A stretch of DNA of 64,000 nt from positions 2,852,001-2,916,000 of the forward strand of contig NZ_CP034550.1 of assembly GCF_009498035.1 (NCBI RefSeq), written 5' to 3'. This document shows positions 41,393-50,098 of the stretch, piece by piece; the first letter of the stretch is position 1, and the number at the start of each line of letters is the position of its first letter. The translations under genes were made by a program, and so were the position numbers. Below the pieces are notes generated by a model that was not told the origin of the DNA, searched no databases, and worked only from the letters and a program-made list of their open reading frames with translations. This DNA comes from Saccharothrix syringae. Lineage in GTDB: Bacteria > Actinomycetota > Actinomycetes > Mycobacteriales > Pseudonocardiaceae.

Positions 41393-42390
41393 CCTGGTTG
41401 ACGCTGCGCCAGTTCCGCCTCTCCGCCCTCGGCGTGACCGCGCTGCTCGTCGCGGTCGCCGCCGTGCTGCTGGCCGTCGGCAGGCCGGTCGCGCTGCCGA
41501 CGAGCCCCGGGCTCGACCCCGGCGACAGCACCTACTACTACCTGGGCATCGTCGCCCTGCACGTGTTCCCCGCCCTGGTCGGCGCGTTCTGGGGCGCGCC
41601 GCTGATCAGCCGCGAGGTGGAGCACGGCACCCACCGGCTGGTGTGGAACCAGGGCGTCACCCGCACCCGCTGGCTGGCGGTCAAGGCGGGGGTGACCGCC
41701 TCGGCCGCGGTGGTCGCCACCGGGCTGCTCAGCCTGCTCGTCATGTGGTGGTCCGCCCCCGTCGACGCCATCGCCACCGAGAACGGCCCCGCCGCCCTGC
41801 CGGTCGAACCGATGATCTTCGGCGCCCGGGGCGTCGTCCCCCTGGCGCACGCCGTGTTCGCCTTCGCCCTGGGCGTCACCGCGAGCGCCCTGCTGCGCCG
41901 CACGGTCCCGGCCATGGCGGTCACCCTCGTGCTGTTCACCGCCTTCCAGGTCGGCGCCCTGAACCTGGTGCGCCCCAACCTGATCCCGCCGGAGCAGGAA
42001 CTCCGCCAGTTCTCCGCGGAGGGCACGGTGTTCTACTACTACGGCCCCTCGGCCCCGTTCGAGCTGCGCGTGCCGGTGCCCGAGCGCTCCTGGGTGCTGG
42101 AGCAGCAGACCCTGGACCGGGCCGGCAACCCCACCCCGGTCCCCGCCTGGTTCTCCGAGTGCCTGTTCCCCGGTGGTCTGGAGAGCGCGACCCCGCCCGG
42201 CCCGAACCGCGAGGAGGAGCGGGAGGCGTGCTTCGACCGGCTCAACGCGGAGGGCTACCACCAGCGCGTCACCCACCAGCCGAACAGCCGGTTCTGGGCG
42301 CTCCAGTGGGCCGAGACAGGGCTCTACCTGGCCCTGGCCGCCCTGCTGGGCTGGTTCACCCTGCGCTGGACCAACCGCCGGATCGGCTGA
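41389..42390 (+). CDS. ABC exporter permease
   Basis: A 333-residue protein with about six membrane segments: a first helix at residues 12-30, EVEHGTHRLVWNQGVTRTRWL (typical ABC-2 coupling-helix sequence, quoted as HGTHRLVWNQGVTR) near 75, and a large extracellular loop from about 195 to 300 before the last helix. Such long loops are seen in transporters that detoxify membrane-active peptides. Together with the YtrA-type regulator it fits a self-protection or cell-envelope stress exporter; the substrate is unknown. Confidence 0.88.
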   Translation: MTWLTLRQFRLSALGVTALLVAVAAVLLAVGRPVALPTSPGLDPGDSTYYYLGIVALHVFPALVGAFWGAPLISREVEHGTHRLVWNQGVTRTRWLAVKAGVTASAAVVATGLLSLLVMWWSAPVDAIATENGPAALPVEPMIFGARGVVPLAHAVFAFALGVTASALLRRTVPAMAVTLVLFTAFQVGALNLVRPNLIPPEQELRQFSAEGTVFYYYGPSAPFELRVPVPERSWVLEQQTLDRAGNPTPVPAWFSECLFPGGLESATPPGPNREEEREACFDRLNAEGYHQRVTHQPNSRFWALQWAETGLYLALAALLGWFTLRWTNRRIG

Positions 42391-42642
42391 ACGGCCCCGT
42401 CGCGGCGTCGCACCGGGGGAGTGCTCCGCCGACTTGTGCTGGAACTGGACAAAAGTCCGGTCAGAACCGACGAAAGTCCTGGACTTGTCGTCGCGCGGTC
42501 CCTACGGTTCATCACGTTGGGCAAGTCCCCTGCCACCCAACGTGATGAACCGTCTCCGCCCGTCTCCGCCCGCGGGCCCTGCAACCGTGCGACGACGACG
42601 TCGGACACGCGTGGTCGTCCCTGCCCTCCCTGGAGCATGGAT
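42391..42642 (+). promoter_or_regulatory. Palindrome-rich upstream region of the PA14/propeller gene
   Basis: A 252-bp gap with nested inverted repeats: GGACAAAAGTCC near 42447-42458, AAGTCCTGGACTT near 42473-42485 and the 17-bp perfect repeat at 42505-42552. No -35/-10 pair is clear. The chosen start of the gene at 42643 has GGAG 7 nt upstream. Confidence 0.5.
42505..42552. repeat. 17-bp perfect inverted repeat, 14-nt loop
   Basis: CGGTTCATCACGTTGGG (42505-42521) and its exact complement CCCAACGTGATGAACCG (42536-42552) flank 14 nt. It sits 90 bp before the secreted protein's ATG. It could be a transcription terminator for the ABC operon, an operator, or an mRNA leader stem; there is no T tract. 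It is the strongest perfect repeat outside terminators in the window. Confidence 0.75.
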
Positions 42643-45621
42643 ATGAGATGGACGCGCACACCTCTCGGTTTACTGGCCGCGACCCTGCTGCTCGGCACCT
42701 CCGGACCGGCCGCCGCCGACCCGGTCGGCGACGCCGTACCGCCCCAGGAACCCGGCGTGACGCTGCGGGTCTTCGACGTGCAGGTGCCGCTGGACCGGCT
42801 CTGCGCCCTCAAACCCGCCCAGACGCCCAACGTCGACAAGCTCATGCCCACCGTCGACTGGAGCACCACCGACCACTTCGGGTTCGCCGACCGCTTCGTG
42901 GCCCAGGTGACCGGCAACCTCGACGTCCCCCAGCCGGGCACCTACGCGTTCCGCCTGCTCAGCGACGACGGGTCGCGCCTGTCGCTCGACGGCGCCGTGG
43001 TCGTCGACCACGACGGCCTGCACGGCCCGGAGGCCGAGGACGGCTCGGTCACCCTGTCCGCCGGCTACCACGCCCTGCTCGTCGAGCACTTCGAGCGCGA
43101 CGGCGGCCAGCAGCTGACCCTCCAGTGGAAACCGCCGGGCGCGGCCGACTTCTCGCTGGTGCCGAACTCGGCGCTGAGCACGGACAGCGGCGTCGTCCGG
43201 GTCACCGCGCCCGGCCGCAAGGAGTGCGCCGCGGGCACCGACACCCCCGGCGACGGCCTGCCGCTCGACGCCGTCCACCCCGACTACACCCTGACGGACC
43301 TGCGCCCCACCGGCTTCCAGCCGCGGGTCGGCGCGATGGACTGGCTGCCCGACGGCCGCCTGGTCGTGGCCACCTGGGACGGCAGGAGCACCGACACCGG
43401 CGAGCTGTGGGTGCTCGGCAACGTCACCGGCGCCACCTCGCCCGACCGGGTCACCACCAAGCGGATCGCCGCGAACCTGCGCGAGCCGATGGGCGTGAAG
43501 GTGCTCGACGGCCACATCTACGTGTCGCAGAAGCACCAGCTCACCGAGCTGACCGACACCGACGGCGACGACGTGCTCGACCGGTCGCGCGCAGTGGCCA
43601 CCTGGCCGTACGGCGGCAACTTCCACGAGTTCGCGTTCGGCCTGCTCTACCGGGACGGGTACTTCTACCTCACCCTGTCCGTCGCGATCAACGAGGGCGG
43701 CGCGACCACCGACCCGCAGCCCGCCGCCGACCGCGGCACCGCGGTCCGGGTCGACCGGGCCACCGGGCAGGTCACCTACCTCGCCGGCGGCCTGCGCACG
43801 CCCAACGGCCTCGGCTGGGGCCCCGAGGGCGGCCTGTTCGTCACCGACAACCAGGGCGGCCGGCTGCCCGCGTCCAAGCTGGTGCACGTCGAGCAGGGCC
43901 GGTTCTTCAACCACTACACGAACCCGGCCGGCCCGTTCGACGCCAACCCGGTCACCGCACCCGTGCTGTGGCTGCCGCAGAACGAGATCGCGAACTCGCC
44001 CAGCACCCCGGTCCAGCTCACCCGGGGCACCTACGCCGGGCAGCTGGTCTTCGGCGACGTCACCTACGGCGGCCTCCAGCGCGCGTTCCTGGAAAAGGTC
44101 AACGGTGAGTACCAGGGCGCGGTGTTCCGGATGACCCAGGGCCTCGAAGCCGGTGTCAACCGGACGAGCATCGGCCCGGACGGCGCCCTCTACGTCGGTG
44201 GGATCGGCGACGGCGGCAACTGGGGCCAGGAGGGCAAGCTCAAGTACGGCCTGCAGAAGCTCACCCCCAACGGCGGCCGGACGTTCGACCTGCTGGCCGT
44301 GCGCGCGATCGCGGGCGGCTTCGAGGTCGAGTACACCCAACCGCTGTCGGCGGAGACCGCGAACGGCCTGGCCGGCCGCTACCGGGCCACGCAGTGGCGG
44401 TACGCGCCCGCGCCCACGTACGGCGGGCCCAAGGTCGACCGGGAAACCCTCCCGGTCACCTCCGCGACCCTGTCCGCGGACGGCCGCAGGGTCACCCTCA
44501 AGCTCGACGGCCTCAAGGCCGGCCGGGTGGTGCACCTGCGCTCACCGCGCCCGTTCACGTCGAGCACCGGCGTGCCGCTGTGGAGCACCGAGACCTGGTA
44601 CACGCTCAACAACCTCGTCGGCGGCGCCCCGTCGGCCACCCAGTCGTTCGAGGCGGAGAGCGCGGCCCTGCTGGGCGGGGCGGGGTTCAACACCGACCAC
44701 ACCGGATACTCGGGCGCGGGCTTCGTCGACGGCTACGGCACCCCCGGCGCGACCACCAGGTTCGCCCTGAACGCCACGACCGCGGGTTCGCACGACGTGG
44801 CCCTGCGCTACAGCAACGGGCCGAACCCGTTCACCGGCACCAAGACCGTCAGCGTCTACGTCAACGGCGCGAAGGTCAGGCAGGTGGCCCTGGCCGACAC
44901 CGGCGACTGGGACACCTGGGCGACGCACACCGAGGCGCTGACCCTGCGGGCGGGCCCGAACACCATCGCCTACGAGGTCGACACCGGGGACACCGGCCAC
45001 GTCAACCTCGACAGCCTGACCGTCACCCCGGCCCAGCGGGTGGTCCTCTACGGCGGCGCCGGCACCGAGCACTGGCGCAACCCCGACGGCAGCGCACCGT
45101 CGTGGCCCGTGGCCGACGGCTCGGTGGAGGCGCTGGGCGGCGACATCCGCACCAGGCAGGTCTTCGGCGACTTCAGGCTGCACCTGGAGTTCTGGCTGCC
45201 GGACCTGCCGCCCGACGTCACCGGCCAGCAACGCGCCAACAGCGGCGTGTACCTCCAGGACCGCTACGAGCTCCAGATCCTGGACAGCTACGGCAAGAAC
45301 CCCCTGGCCGCCGACGACGCGGGCGGCATCTACCTGAAGAGGGCGGCGTCACCCAACGCCGCCACCGCACCGCGGACGTGGCAGACCTACGACGTCACGT
45401 TCCGCGCGGCCCGCTTCGACGGCGCGGGGGTGAAGACCGAGAACGCCCGCGTCACCGTGGTGTGGAACGGCGTCACCGTCCACCGGGACTTCGCCGTCGA
45501 CGGCCCGACCGGCGCCGGCGCACCCGAGGCCCCGACCGCCGGCCCCCTCCGGCTCCAGGACCACGGCGACCCGGGCGAGAACGTCCGCTTCCGCAACATC
45601 TGGGTGGAGCCGCTGGGTTAG
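42643..45621 (+). CDS. Secreted PA14 / sorbosone-dehydrogenase-like propeller / CBM / DUF1080 protein
   Basis: A 992-residue secreted protein with a signal peptide ending near residue 26. Domains in order: PA14-like sugar-binding (about 35-185; PGTYAFRLLSDDGSRLSLDGA, quoted as RLLSDDGSRLSLDG), a beta-propeller resembling PQQ glucose/sorbosone dehydrogenases (about 205-560; GAMDWLPDGRLVVATWDG), a CBM6/35-type module (663-795; SFEAESAAL and HVNLDSLTV) and a DUF1080 sugar-hydrolase-like domain (800-992; FRLHLEFWLPD, LQDHGDPGENVRFRNIWV). ATG 42643 is preferred over 42637 on ribosome-binding-site spacing. It probably binds and modifies plant or cell-wall glycans outside the cell. A strong terminator follows. 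Confidence 0.85.
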   Translation: MRWTRTPLGLLAATLLLGTSGPAAADPVGDAVPPQEPGVTLRVFDVQVPLDRLCALKPAQTPNVDKLMPTVDWSTTDHFGFADRFVAQVTGNLDVPQPGTYAFRLLSDDGSRLSLDGAVVVDHDGLHGPEAEDGSVTLSAGYHALLVEHFERDGGQQLTLQWKPPGAADFSLVPNSALSTDSGVVRVTAPGRKECAAGTDTPGDGLPLDAVHPDYTLTDLRPTGFQPRVGAMDWLPDGRLVVATWDGRSTDTGELWVLGNVTGATSPDRVTTKRIAANLREPMGVKVLDGHIYVSQKHQLTELTDTDGDDVLDRSRAVATWPYGGNFHEFAFGLLYRDGYFYLTLSVAINEGGATTDPQPAADRGTAVRVDRATGQVTYLAGGLRTPNGLGWGPEGGLFVTDNQGGRLPASKLVHVEQGRFFNHYTNPAGPFDANPVTAPVLWLPQNEIANSPSTPVQLTRGTYAGQLVFGDVTYGGLQRAFLEKVNGEYQGAVFRMTQGLEAGVNRTSIGPDGALYVGGIGDGGNWGQEGKLKYGLQKLTPNGGRTFDLLAVRAIAGGFEVEYTQPLSAETANGLAGRYRATQWRYAPAPTYGGPKVDRETLPVTSATLSADGRRVTLKLDGLKAGRVVHLRSPRPFTSSTGVPLWSTETWYTLNNLVGGAPSATQSFEAESAALLGGAGFNTDHTGYSGAGFVDGYGTPGATTRFALNATTAGSHDVALRYSNGPNPFTGTKTVSVYVNGAKVRQVALADTGDWDTWATHTEALTLRAGPNTIAYEVDTGDTGHVNLDSLTVTPAQRVVLYGGAGTEHWRNPDGSAPSWPVADGSVEALGGDIRTRQVFGDFRLHLEFWLPDLPPDVTGQQRANSGVYLQDRYELQILDSYGKNPLAADDAGGIYLKRAASPNAATAPRTWQTYDVTFRAARFDGAGVKTENARVTVVWNGVTVHRDFAVDGPTGAGAPEAPTAGPLRLQDHGDPGENVRFRNIWVEPLG

Positions 45622-45628
45622 CGCGGTT

Positions 45629-45664
45629 GTCCGGTGGTCCGTCTGCGGGGACGGACCACCGGAC
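45629..45664 (+). terminator. Terminator after the PA14/propeller gene
   Basis: A perfect 15-bp stem (GTCCGGTGGTCCGTC / GACGGACCACCGGAC) with a 6-nt loop begins 8 bp after the stop and is followed by TCACTTTTA. Confidence 0.88.
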
Positions 45665-45836
45665 TCACTTTTACCGGGATGCCGGGAACCGGGGCCGCGG
45701 GCGCATCGAGGCGTGACTCCTCCCGCCTCCCGCGAAGTGGTGTCCCGCGAGTGATCGCGTAGTGGTCCTGGGGCCAACCACCCCACCGCACGACGATCGG
45801 CGCGGAAGCCGGACACATCCGACGAAGGAGCAAGCC

Positions 45837-46175
45837 ATGCGGCACCTCACCCGCCGTTCCGCCACCGCCGCCGCCGTGGCCGCCGCGCTGACCGGGGCCG
45901 TGACCGTCGCGGCGCCCGCGGCCTCGGCCGTCACCCCGGGCACCTCGTTCCTCTACGGGGCGCTGAGCTGTCAGGCCCTGGTCGTCTCGGGCAACGACGG
46001 CAGGGTGACCTGCACCGGCACCCAGCAGGGCAACTGGCGGGCCAAGGTCAAGTGCAGCGCGGGCTTCACCTACTACGGCAACTGGCAGAGCAACTTCCAG
46101 GGCGGTACCCGGTCCTCCACCGCCGACTCGAACTGCTTCTGGAGCGTCGAGGACATCACCATCACCTCGTCCTGA
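45837..46175 (+). CDS. Small secreted four-cysteine protein
   Basis: A 112-residue precursor with a clear Sec signal (LTRRSATAAAVAAALTGAV...) and predicted cleavage after the Ala-Ser-Ala near residue 31. The mature ~80 residues contain exactly four Cys (LSCQAL, VTCTGT, VKCSAG, SNCFWS), suited to two disulfides, plus many Tyr, Trp, Asn and Gly. GAAGGAG precedes the ATG at a good distance. I do not recognise the family; size and Cys pattern recall small extracellular proteins of filamentous actinomycetes. The 3' end overlaps the convergent hydrolase by 14 nt. Confidence 0.8.
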   Translation: MRHLTRRSATAAAVAAALTGAVTVAAPAASAVTPGTSFLYGALSCQALVVSGNDGRVTCTGTQQGNWRAKVKCSAGFTYYGNWQSNFQGGTRSSTADSNCFWSVEDITITSS

Positions 46176-46962
46176 CCGCCAGGAACTCGGCCGTGCGCCG
46201 GGTCCACGTCCGGATCTCCGGCACGGACCCGGCCACGTGCAGGGTCGAGTTCGGGAGCAGGTCGCGCAGCCGTTCGGCGGTCGACACCGGGTGCAGCGGA
46301 TCGGTGTCCCAGGTGAGGATCAGGGTGGGCAGGCGCACCTGCGCGACCTCCTCGGGCGCGGGCAGGTCGGACGCGCCGACGCCGCGCAGGACGGCGGGCA
46401 GCAGTTCGTCGGGGACGTCGGGGGACAGGTCGAACTTCGGGTAGTCGGCGAAGATGGGCAGCGGCTCGGCCCGGGCCCACTCCCGCCGCCACGCCGGGGC
46501 GCCCAGCTCCTCGATCTCGTCGGCGGTGTCGTCGTACCACCGCCGTGCCGGCGCGGGACCGGTTTCCCACGCCACGGGCGGGATGATCAGCACCAGCCGG
46601 CGGAACCGGTGCGGTGCGAGCACCGCCGCGTGCAGGGCCACGGCGGCGCCCAGCGAGGAACCGGCGAGGTCCATGGGCTCGTCGATGCCCGCGGCGTCCA
46701 TCAGCCCGAGCAGGTCCAGGGTGAAGTTCTCGAAGGTGTGGTCGGCGACGACCGGGCGCCCGGTGGACCGGCCGTGGCCGCGCTGGTCGTAGGTCAGCAG
46801 GCGGCGCCCGGCGCCCAGCGACTCGAAGTCGAACAGCTCCAGGCGCCGCACGGCGTCCCGGCTGAGCATGACGCCGTGGGCGTACCCGAGCGGCGGTCCC
46901 GTCCCGGTGCACTGGTACGCGATCGTCGCGCCCTCACGGGTGAAGTGGCTGTCCGCGGACAT
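46162..46962 (-). CDS. Alpha/beta-hydrolase fold protein
   Basis: A 266-residue alpha/beta hydrolase: LLTYDQRGHGRSTGRPVVAD near residue 54, quoted as LLTYDQRGHGRS; the nucleophile elbow DLAGSSLGAAVAL with Ser; and a late LILTWDTDPLHPVS giving the Asp, with His near the C-terminus (STLHVAGS). These fit a hydrolase or esterase of unknown substrate. The start at 46962 has GAGGGAG upstream; an in-frame ATG at 46989 is also possible. No signal peptide. Confidence 0.82.
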   Translation of the reverse strand: MSADSHFTREGATIAYQCTGTGPPLGYAHGVMLSRDAVRRLELFDFESLGAGRRLLTYDQRGHGRSTGRPVVADHTFENFTLDLLGLMDAAGIDEPMDLAGSSLGAAVALHAAVLAPHRFRRLVLIIPPVAWETGPAPARRWYDDTADEIEELGAPAWRREWARAEPLPIFADYPKFDLSPDVPDELLPAVLRGVGASDLPAPEEVAQVRLPTLILTWDTDPLHPVSTAERLRDLLPNSTLHVAGSVPEIRTWTRRTAEFLAVRTR

Positions 46963-47025
46963 CGGCTCCCTCGACACCCGACCGAACATACCCCCACCCC
47001 GTATCAGGGGACAACGGGGGCACCG

Positions 47026-47940
47026 TCACGTGAGCGGCTGGTCGGCCCGGCGCCGGCGGACGAGCGCCGGGAAGCCCAGCGCCAGGAGCGCCAGGAGCAC
47101 CGGCAGGCAGCGGATGAGCGTCCCGTCCACCGGGGTCGTCGGCGGGGGCAGCACCCAGACCATCAGGGCGAAGGCCGACAGGGTGCTCACGGCCGGCAGC
47201 GCGAGGACCAGCGCGGCGCGGCGGCCGGTGCGGGTGCCGTGGCAGCACGCCGCGACGGTGCCGGCGACCAGCACGGGGAACTGCAGGCCGCCGCCGACCA
47301 GGACGCCCAGCGCCACGGCCGCGACGACCGTCGCGATCATGACGGGGACCGCGCGGCCGGGCAGCAGCTCCCGGCCGCGGGCCGGTCCGGGCGACCACGT
47401 CAGCGCCGCGGCGGTGAGCGCGCCGAGCAGCACCCAGCCGGTGTTGTAGCCGGTGCCCCAGAACCGGTCCCACGCCGTCTCCAGCAGCAGGGAACCCGCG
47501 GTCGCCGCCCACGCGCCCGCGGCGGCAACCCGGCGCAGCCGCGTGAACAGGACCAGCACGGCCACCGCCGCCCACACGACCCACAGCGGCGCGTCCGGGA
47601 ACTGGGTCGCCCACGGCATGTCCCACAGCGCGCCGGCCTTGATCCACCACGCGATCTCGTGCAGGCCGGTCGTGACGCCCGTCAGCAGCGCCAAGGGACC
47701 GAGCAGGGCCACGACGGCCGGCACGTCACCCGGCACGAGCCCGCCGTCGACCGCGGCCACCCGGCGCAGGTGCAGCCGCACCGCGCCCCACAGCACGTCC
47801 GCGGCCGCGCGCGGGCCGGGCCTGGCCCGACCCGCCGACCCGGCCAGCAGCACGTCGAGCATCTCCTCGCCGTGGCGTTCGCGGTGGTCACGCGGGTAGA
47901 GCGCGAGCAGGCGGCGGTAGCGGCGTTCCAGTTCCGTCAT
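47026..47940 (-). CDS. Multi-pass membrane protein coupled to a PadR regulator
   Basis: A 304-residue protein. The first 45 residues are soluble (ERRYRRLLALYPRDHRERHGEEMLDVLL), the signature start of actinomycete membrane proteins encoded after PadR regulators, quoted here as RLLALYPRDHRERHG. About seven hydrophobic segments follow. It has no transporter motif. The ATG overlaps the PadR stop (ATGA), so the pair is one operon. The role is unknown, possibly envelope stress. Confidence 0.8.
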   Translation of the reverse strand: MTELERRYRRLLALYPRDHRERHGEEMLDVLLAGSAGRARPGPRAAADVLWGAVRLHLRRVAAVDGGLVPGDVPAVVALLGPLALLTGVTTGLHEIAWWIKAGALWDMPWATQFPDAPLWVVWAAVAVLVLFTRLRRVAAAGAWAATAGSLLLETAWDRFWGTGYNTGWVLLGALTAAALTWSPGPARGRELLPGRAVPVMIATVVAAVALGVLVGGGLQFPVLVAGTVAACCHGTRTGRRAALVLALPAVSTLSAFALMVWVLPPPTTPVDGTLIRCLPVLLALLALGFPALVRRRRADQPLT

Positions 47941-48275
47941 GCCGGGCCTCCCGCCGGTCGGGCCCGCAGGCGCCGCGCCGCCGCCCGGGTGCGGGTCCGC
48001 AACCGGGTCACCTCAGCCTCCAGCCTGGCCGCACCCCGGTCGGTCAGCCGGTAGTAGCGGCGCAGCCTGCCCTCCACGACCTCCTCCCGGTCCACCGCCA
48101 CCCAGCCGTCGGCGGACAGCCGGTCGAGAGCGGCGTACAGGGTGCCGGCGCGCAGCCGCACCTGGCCCTCGGAGATCGACTCGACGTCCTGGAGGATGCC
48201 GTAGCCGTGCTGCGGGCGGGCGGCCAGGGCCGTGAGGATCAGGAACGTCGGTTCCCGCATCCCGGCTTCTGTCAT
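47937..48275 (-). CDS. PadR-family transcriptional regulator
   Basis: A 112-residue PadR protein: MREPTFLILTALAARPQHGYGI, quoted as TFLILTALAARPQHGYGI, then RAGTLYAALDRLSADGW and a short helical tail. The ATG at 48275 falls inside the upstream palindrome and the predicted transcription start lies at it, suggesting leaderless mRNA. An internal ATG at 48260 is the alternative. It should repress itself and the membrane protein through the 28-bp palindrome. Confidence 0.9.
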   Translation of the reverse strand: MTEAGMREPTFLILTALAARPQHGYGILQDVESISEGQVRLRAGTLYAALDRLSADGWVAVDREEVVEGRLRRYYRLTDRGAARLEAEVTRLRTRTRAAARRLRARPAGGPA

Positions 48276-48300
48276 GTCATCGGTATATACCGATGACATG
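48273..48300 (-). promoter_or_regulatory. 28-bp perfect palindrome: PadR operator with embedded promoter
   Basis: The palindrome is centred on GGTATATACC with arms CATGTCATC/GATGACATG. On the minus strand TTGCCA (about 48303-48308) and TATACC are 17 bp apart, so the operator covers the -10 box and the start codon. A bound dimer would block transcription and initiation. Confidence 0.85.
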
Positions 48301-48355
48301 ACTATGGCAAGTCGGGTTGCCCGGCGGCGGCCCGCGGGCCGGACCGCCTCCTGGG

Positions 48356-49288
48356 ATGGGAGCGGTGGAACTGCGCCAACTCCGCTACTTCGTCGCCGTC
48401 GCCGAGGAGTTGCACTTCGGCCGGGCGGCGGCCCGGCTGCTGATCGCCGGACCGTCGCTGTCGCAGCAGATCAAGGCGCTCGAACGCGACCTGGGCGTGC
48501 CGCTGTTCGCCCGCGACCGCCGGACGGTCGCCCTCACCGCGGCCGGCGCCGCGCTGCTGCCGCGGGTGCGCGCCCTGCTCGACGGGGCCGACGAGCTGCG
48601 CCGCCGGGCCCGGCAGCTGTCCGGCAGCGACCCGGTGCGCCTCGGCTACGTCAACTGGCTGCCCCCGGACCTGGCCGCGCGCACCTCCGGGATCGCGCAG
48701 GTGTACGTGGACACCTGGGTCGTGCCCTCGCACGCCCAGGCGGCCCGCGTCGCCGACGGCAGCCTGGACCTGGCCGTGTGCTGGGTGCGGACCGCCGACC
48801 TCGCCCGCCACGGCCTGACCGCGCACCCGCTCGGCGCGGACCGGCTCCACGCCGTGTCGACCGGCCCGGACAGCGGCCCCGTGCGGGCGGCCGACGTCGC
48901 CGTGCTCGTGGACGACGACGTCGCCTCGTGGTCGTCCTGGAACGAGTTCGCCGAGGAGTTCGCCCGCGACACCGGCGCCCGCGTGGTGCGCGTCCACAAC
49001 GGCGCGATCACCGGGCCCGCGTTCTTCGACCACGTGCGGGCGTGCACCACCCCCGTGCTCAACTCGCCCAGGGGCCAGACCGCGCCGCTGCCGCCGGACC
49101 TGGTGCGGCGGCCGGTGACCGACCCGGAGGTGGTGTGGACGTGGTCGCTGGTCCACCGCGACGACGAGGTCCGCGCCCCCGTGCCGGCCGTCGCCGACGC
49201 CCTCGCCCGGGACGTGGGCGATCTCGGCCTGCGCGGCGGAGGCGTGTGGCTGCCCGCGGACGACCCCCACCGGGCGCTGGGAGGCTGA
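48356..49288 (+). CDS. LysR-family transcriptional regulator
   Basis: A 310-residue LysR protein: VELRQLRYFVAVAEELHFGRA, quoted as LRQLRYFVAVAEELHFG, and LSQQIKALERDLGVPLFARDRR form the winged helix. The effector domain (about 90-300) is less conserved. The start at ATG 48356 is weakly supported; a GTG at 48365 is possible. It reads in the same direction as the next gene and is separated by 98 bp, so it may activate the SDR pair. Confidence 0.88.
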   Translation: MGAVELRQLRYFVAVAEELHFGRAAARLLIAGPSLSQQIKALERDLGVPLFARDRRTVALTAAGAALLPRVRALLDGADELRRRARQLSGSDPVRLGYVNWLPPDLAARTSGIAQVYVDTWVVPSHAQAARVADGSLDLAVCWVRTADLARHGLTAHPLGADRLHAVSTGPDSGPVRAADVAVLVDDDVASWSSWNEFAEEFARDTGARVVRVHNGAITGPAFFDHVRACTTPVLNSPRGQTAPLPPDLVRRPVTDPEVVWTWSLVHRDDEVRAPVPAVADALARDVGDLGLRGGGVWLPADDPHRALGG

Positions 49289-49386
49289 GCCTCGCACGAG
49301 GGAGGGAACAGGTCGTGGCACCCGTGACCGCACCGGGCGCACGATCGGGGTGAAGGTCCACTCCTCCCCGAGAGCAGGTGTTCGAC

Positions 49387-50097
49387 ATGACCACCCAGAA
49401 GGTGGCGATCATCACGGGCGCGTCCCAGGGCATCGGCGCGGCCCTCGTCCCGGCGTACCGCAAGCTCGGCCACGCCGTCGTGGCGGTGTCCCGCTCGATC
49501 GGCCCCTCCGACGACCCCGGCGTGCTGGCCGTGCGCGCCGACCTGTCGCAGCCGGGCGGCGGCACCCGCGTCGTCGACGAGGCGCTCGCGCGGTTCGGCC
49601 GGGTCGACGCGCTGGTGAACAACGCGGGCGTCTTCGTCGCCAAGCCGTTCACCGACTACACCGACGAGGACTTCGCCACCGTCGCGGGCACGAACCTGCG
49701 CGGCTTCTTCGACGTCACCCGCGGCGCCGTGGCAGCGATGCTGGAGCGGGGCGGGGGCGGCCACGTGGTCAACGTGTCCACCAGCCTGGTCGACCACGCG
49801 CTGTCCGGGTTCCCCTCCGCCCTCGCGGCCCTGACCAAGGGCGGCCTGAACGCCGTCACCAGGTCGCTCGCGATCGAGTACGCGGACCGGGGCATCCGGG
49901 TCAACGCCGTCGCCCTCGGGGTCATCCGCACGCCGATGCACGCGCCGGAGGCCCACGACGCCCTCGCCGCGCTGCACCCGCTCGGCCGCGTGGGCGAGGT
50001 CGACGAGGTCGTCGGCGCCGTCACCTTCCTGGAGCAGGCGGGTTTCGTCACGGGCGAGGTCCTGCACGTCGACGGCGGCCAGAGCGCGGGGCACTGA
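49387..50097 (+). CDS. SDR-fold oxidoreductase-like protein without the catalytic Tyr
   Basis: A 236-residue short-chain dehydrogenase fold: TGASQGIGAAL near residue 10, VNNAGVFVAKPF near 80, SLAIEYADRGIRVNAVALG near 160. The usual Y-x-x-x-K is ALAALTKGGLNAV, with Ala where Tyr is expected and the Lys kept, though the Ser is present. Relatives with this change occur, and whether they are catalytic is unclear. The gene is followed 1 nt later by an NTF2-like gene, forming a pair that often acts in small-molecule tailoring. Confidence 0.85.
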   Translation: MTTQKVAIITGASQGIGAALVPAYRKLGHAVVAVSRSIGPSDDPGVLAVRADLSQPGGGTRVVDEALARFGRVDALVNNAGVFVAKPFTDYTDEDFATVAGTNLRGFFDVTRGAVAAMLERGGGGHVVNVSTSLVDHALSGFPSALAALTKGGLNAVTRSLAIEYADRGIRVNAVALGVIRTPMHAPEAHDALAALHPLGRVGEVDEVVGAVTFLEQAGFVTGEVLHVDGGQSAGH

Positions 50098-50098
50098 C

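Noticed and set aside
42505..42552. Terminal inverted repeats of a mobile element
   Set aside because: The arms are only 14 nt apart with no transposase or target duplication.
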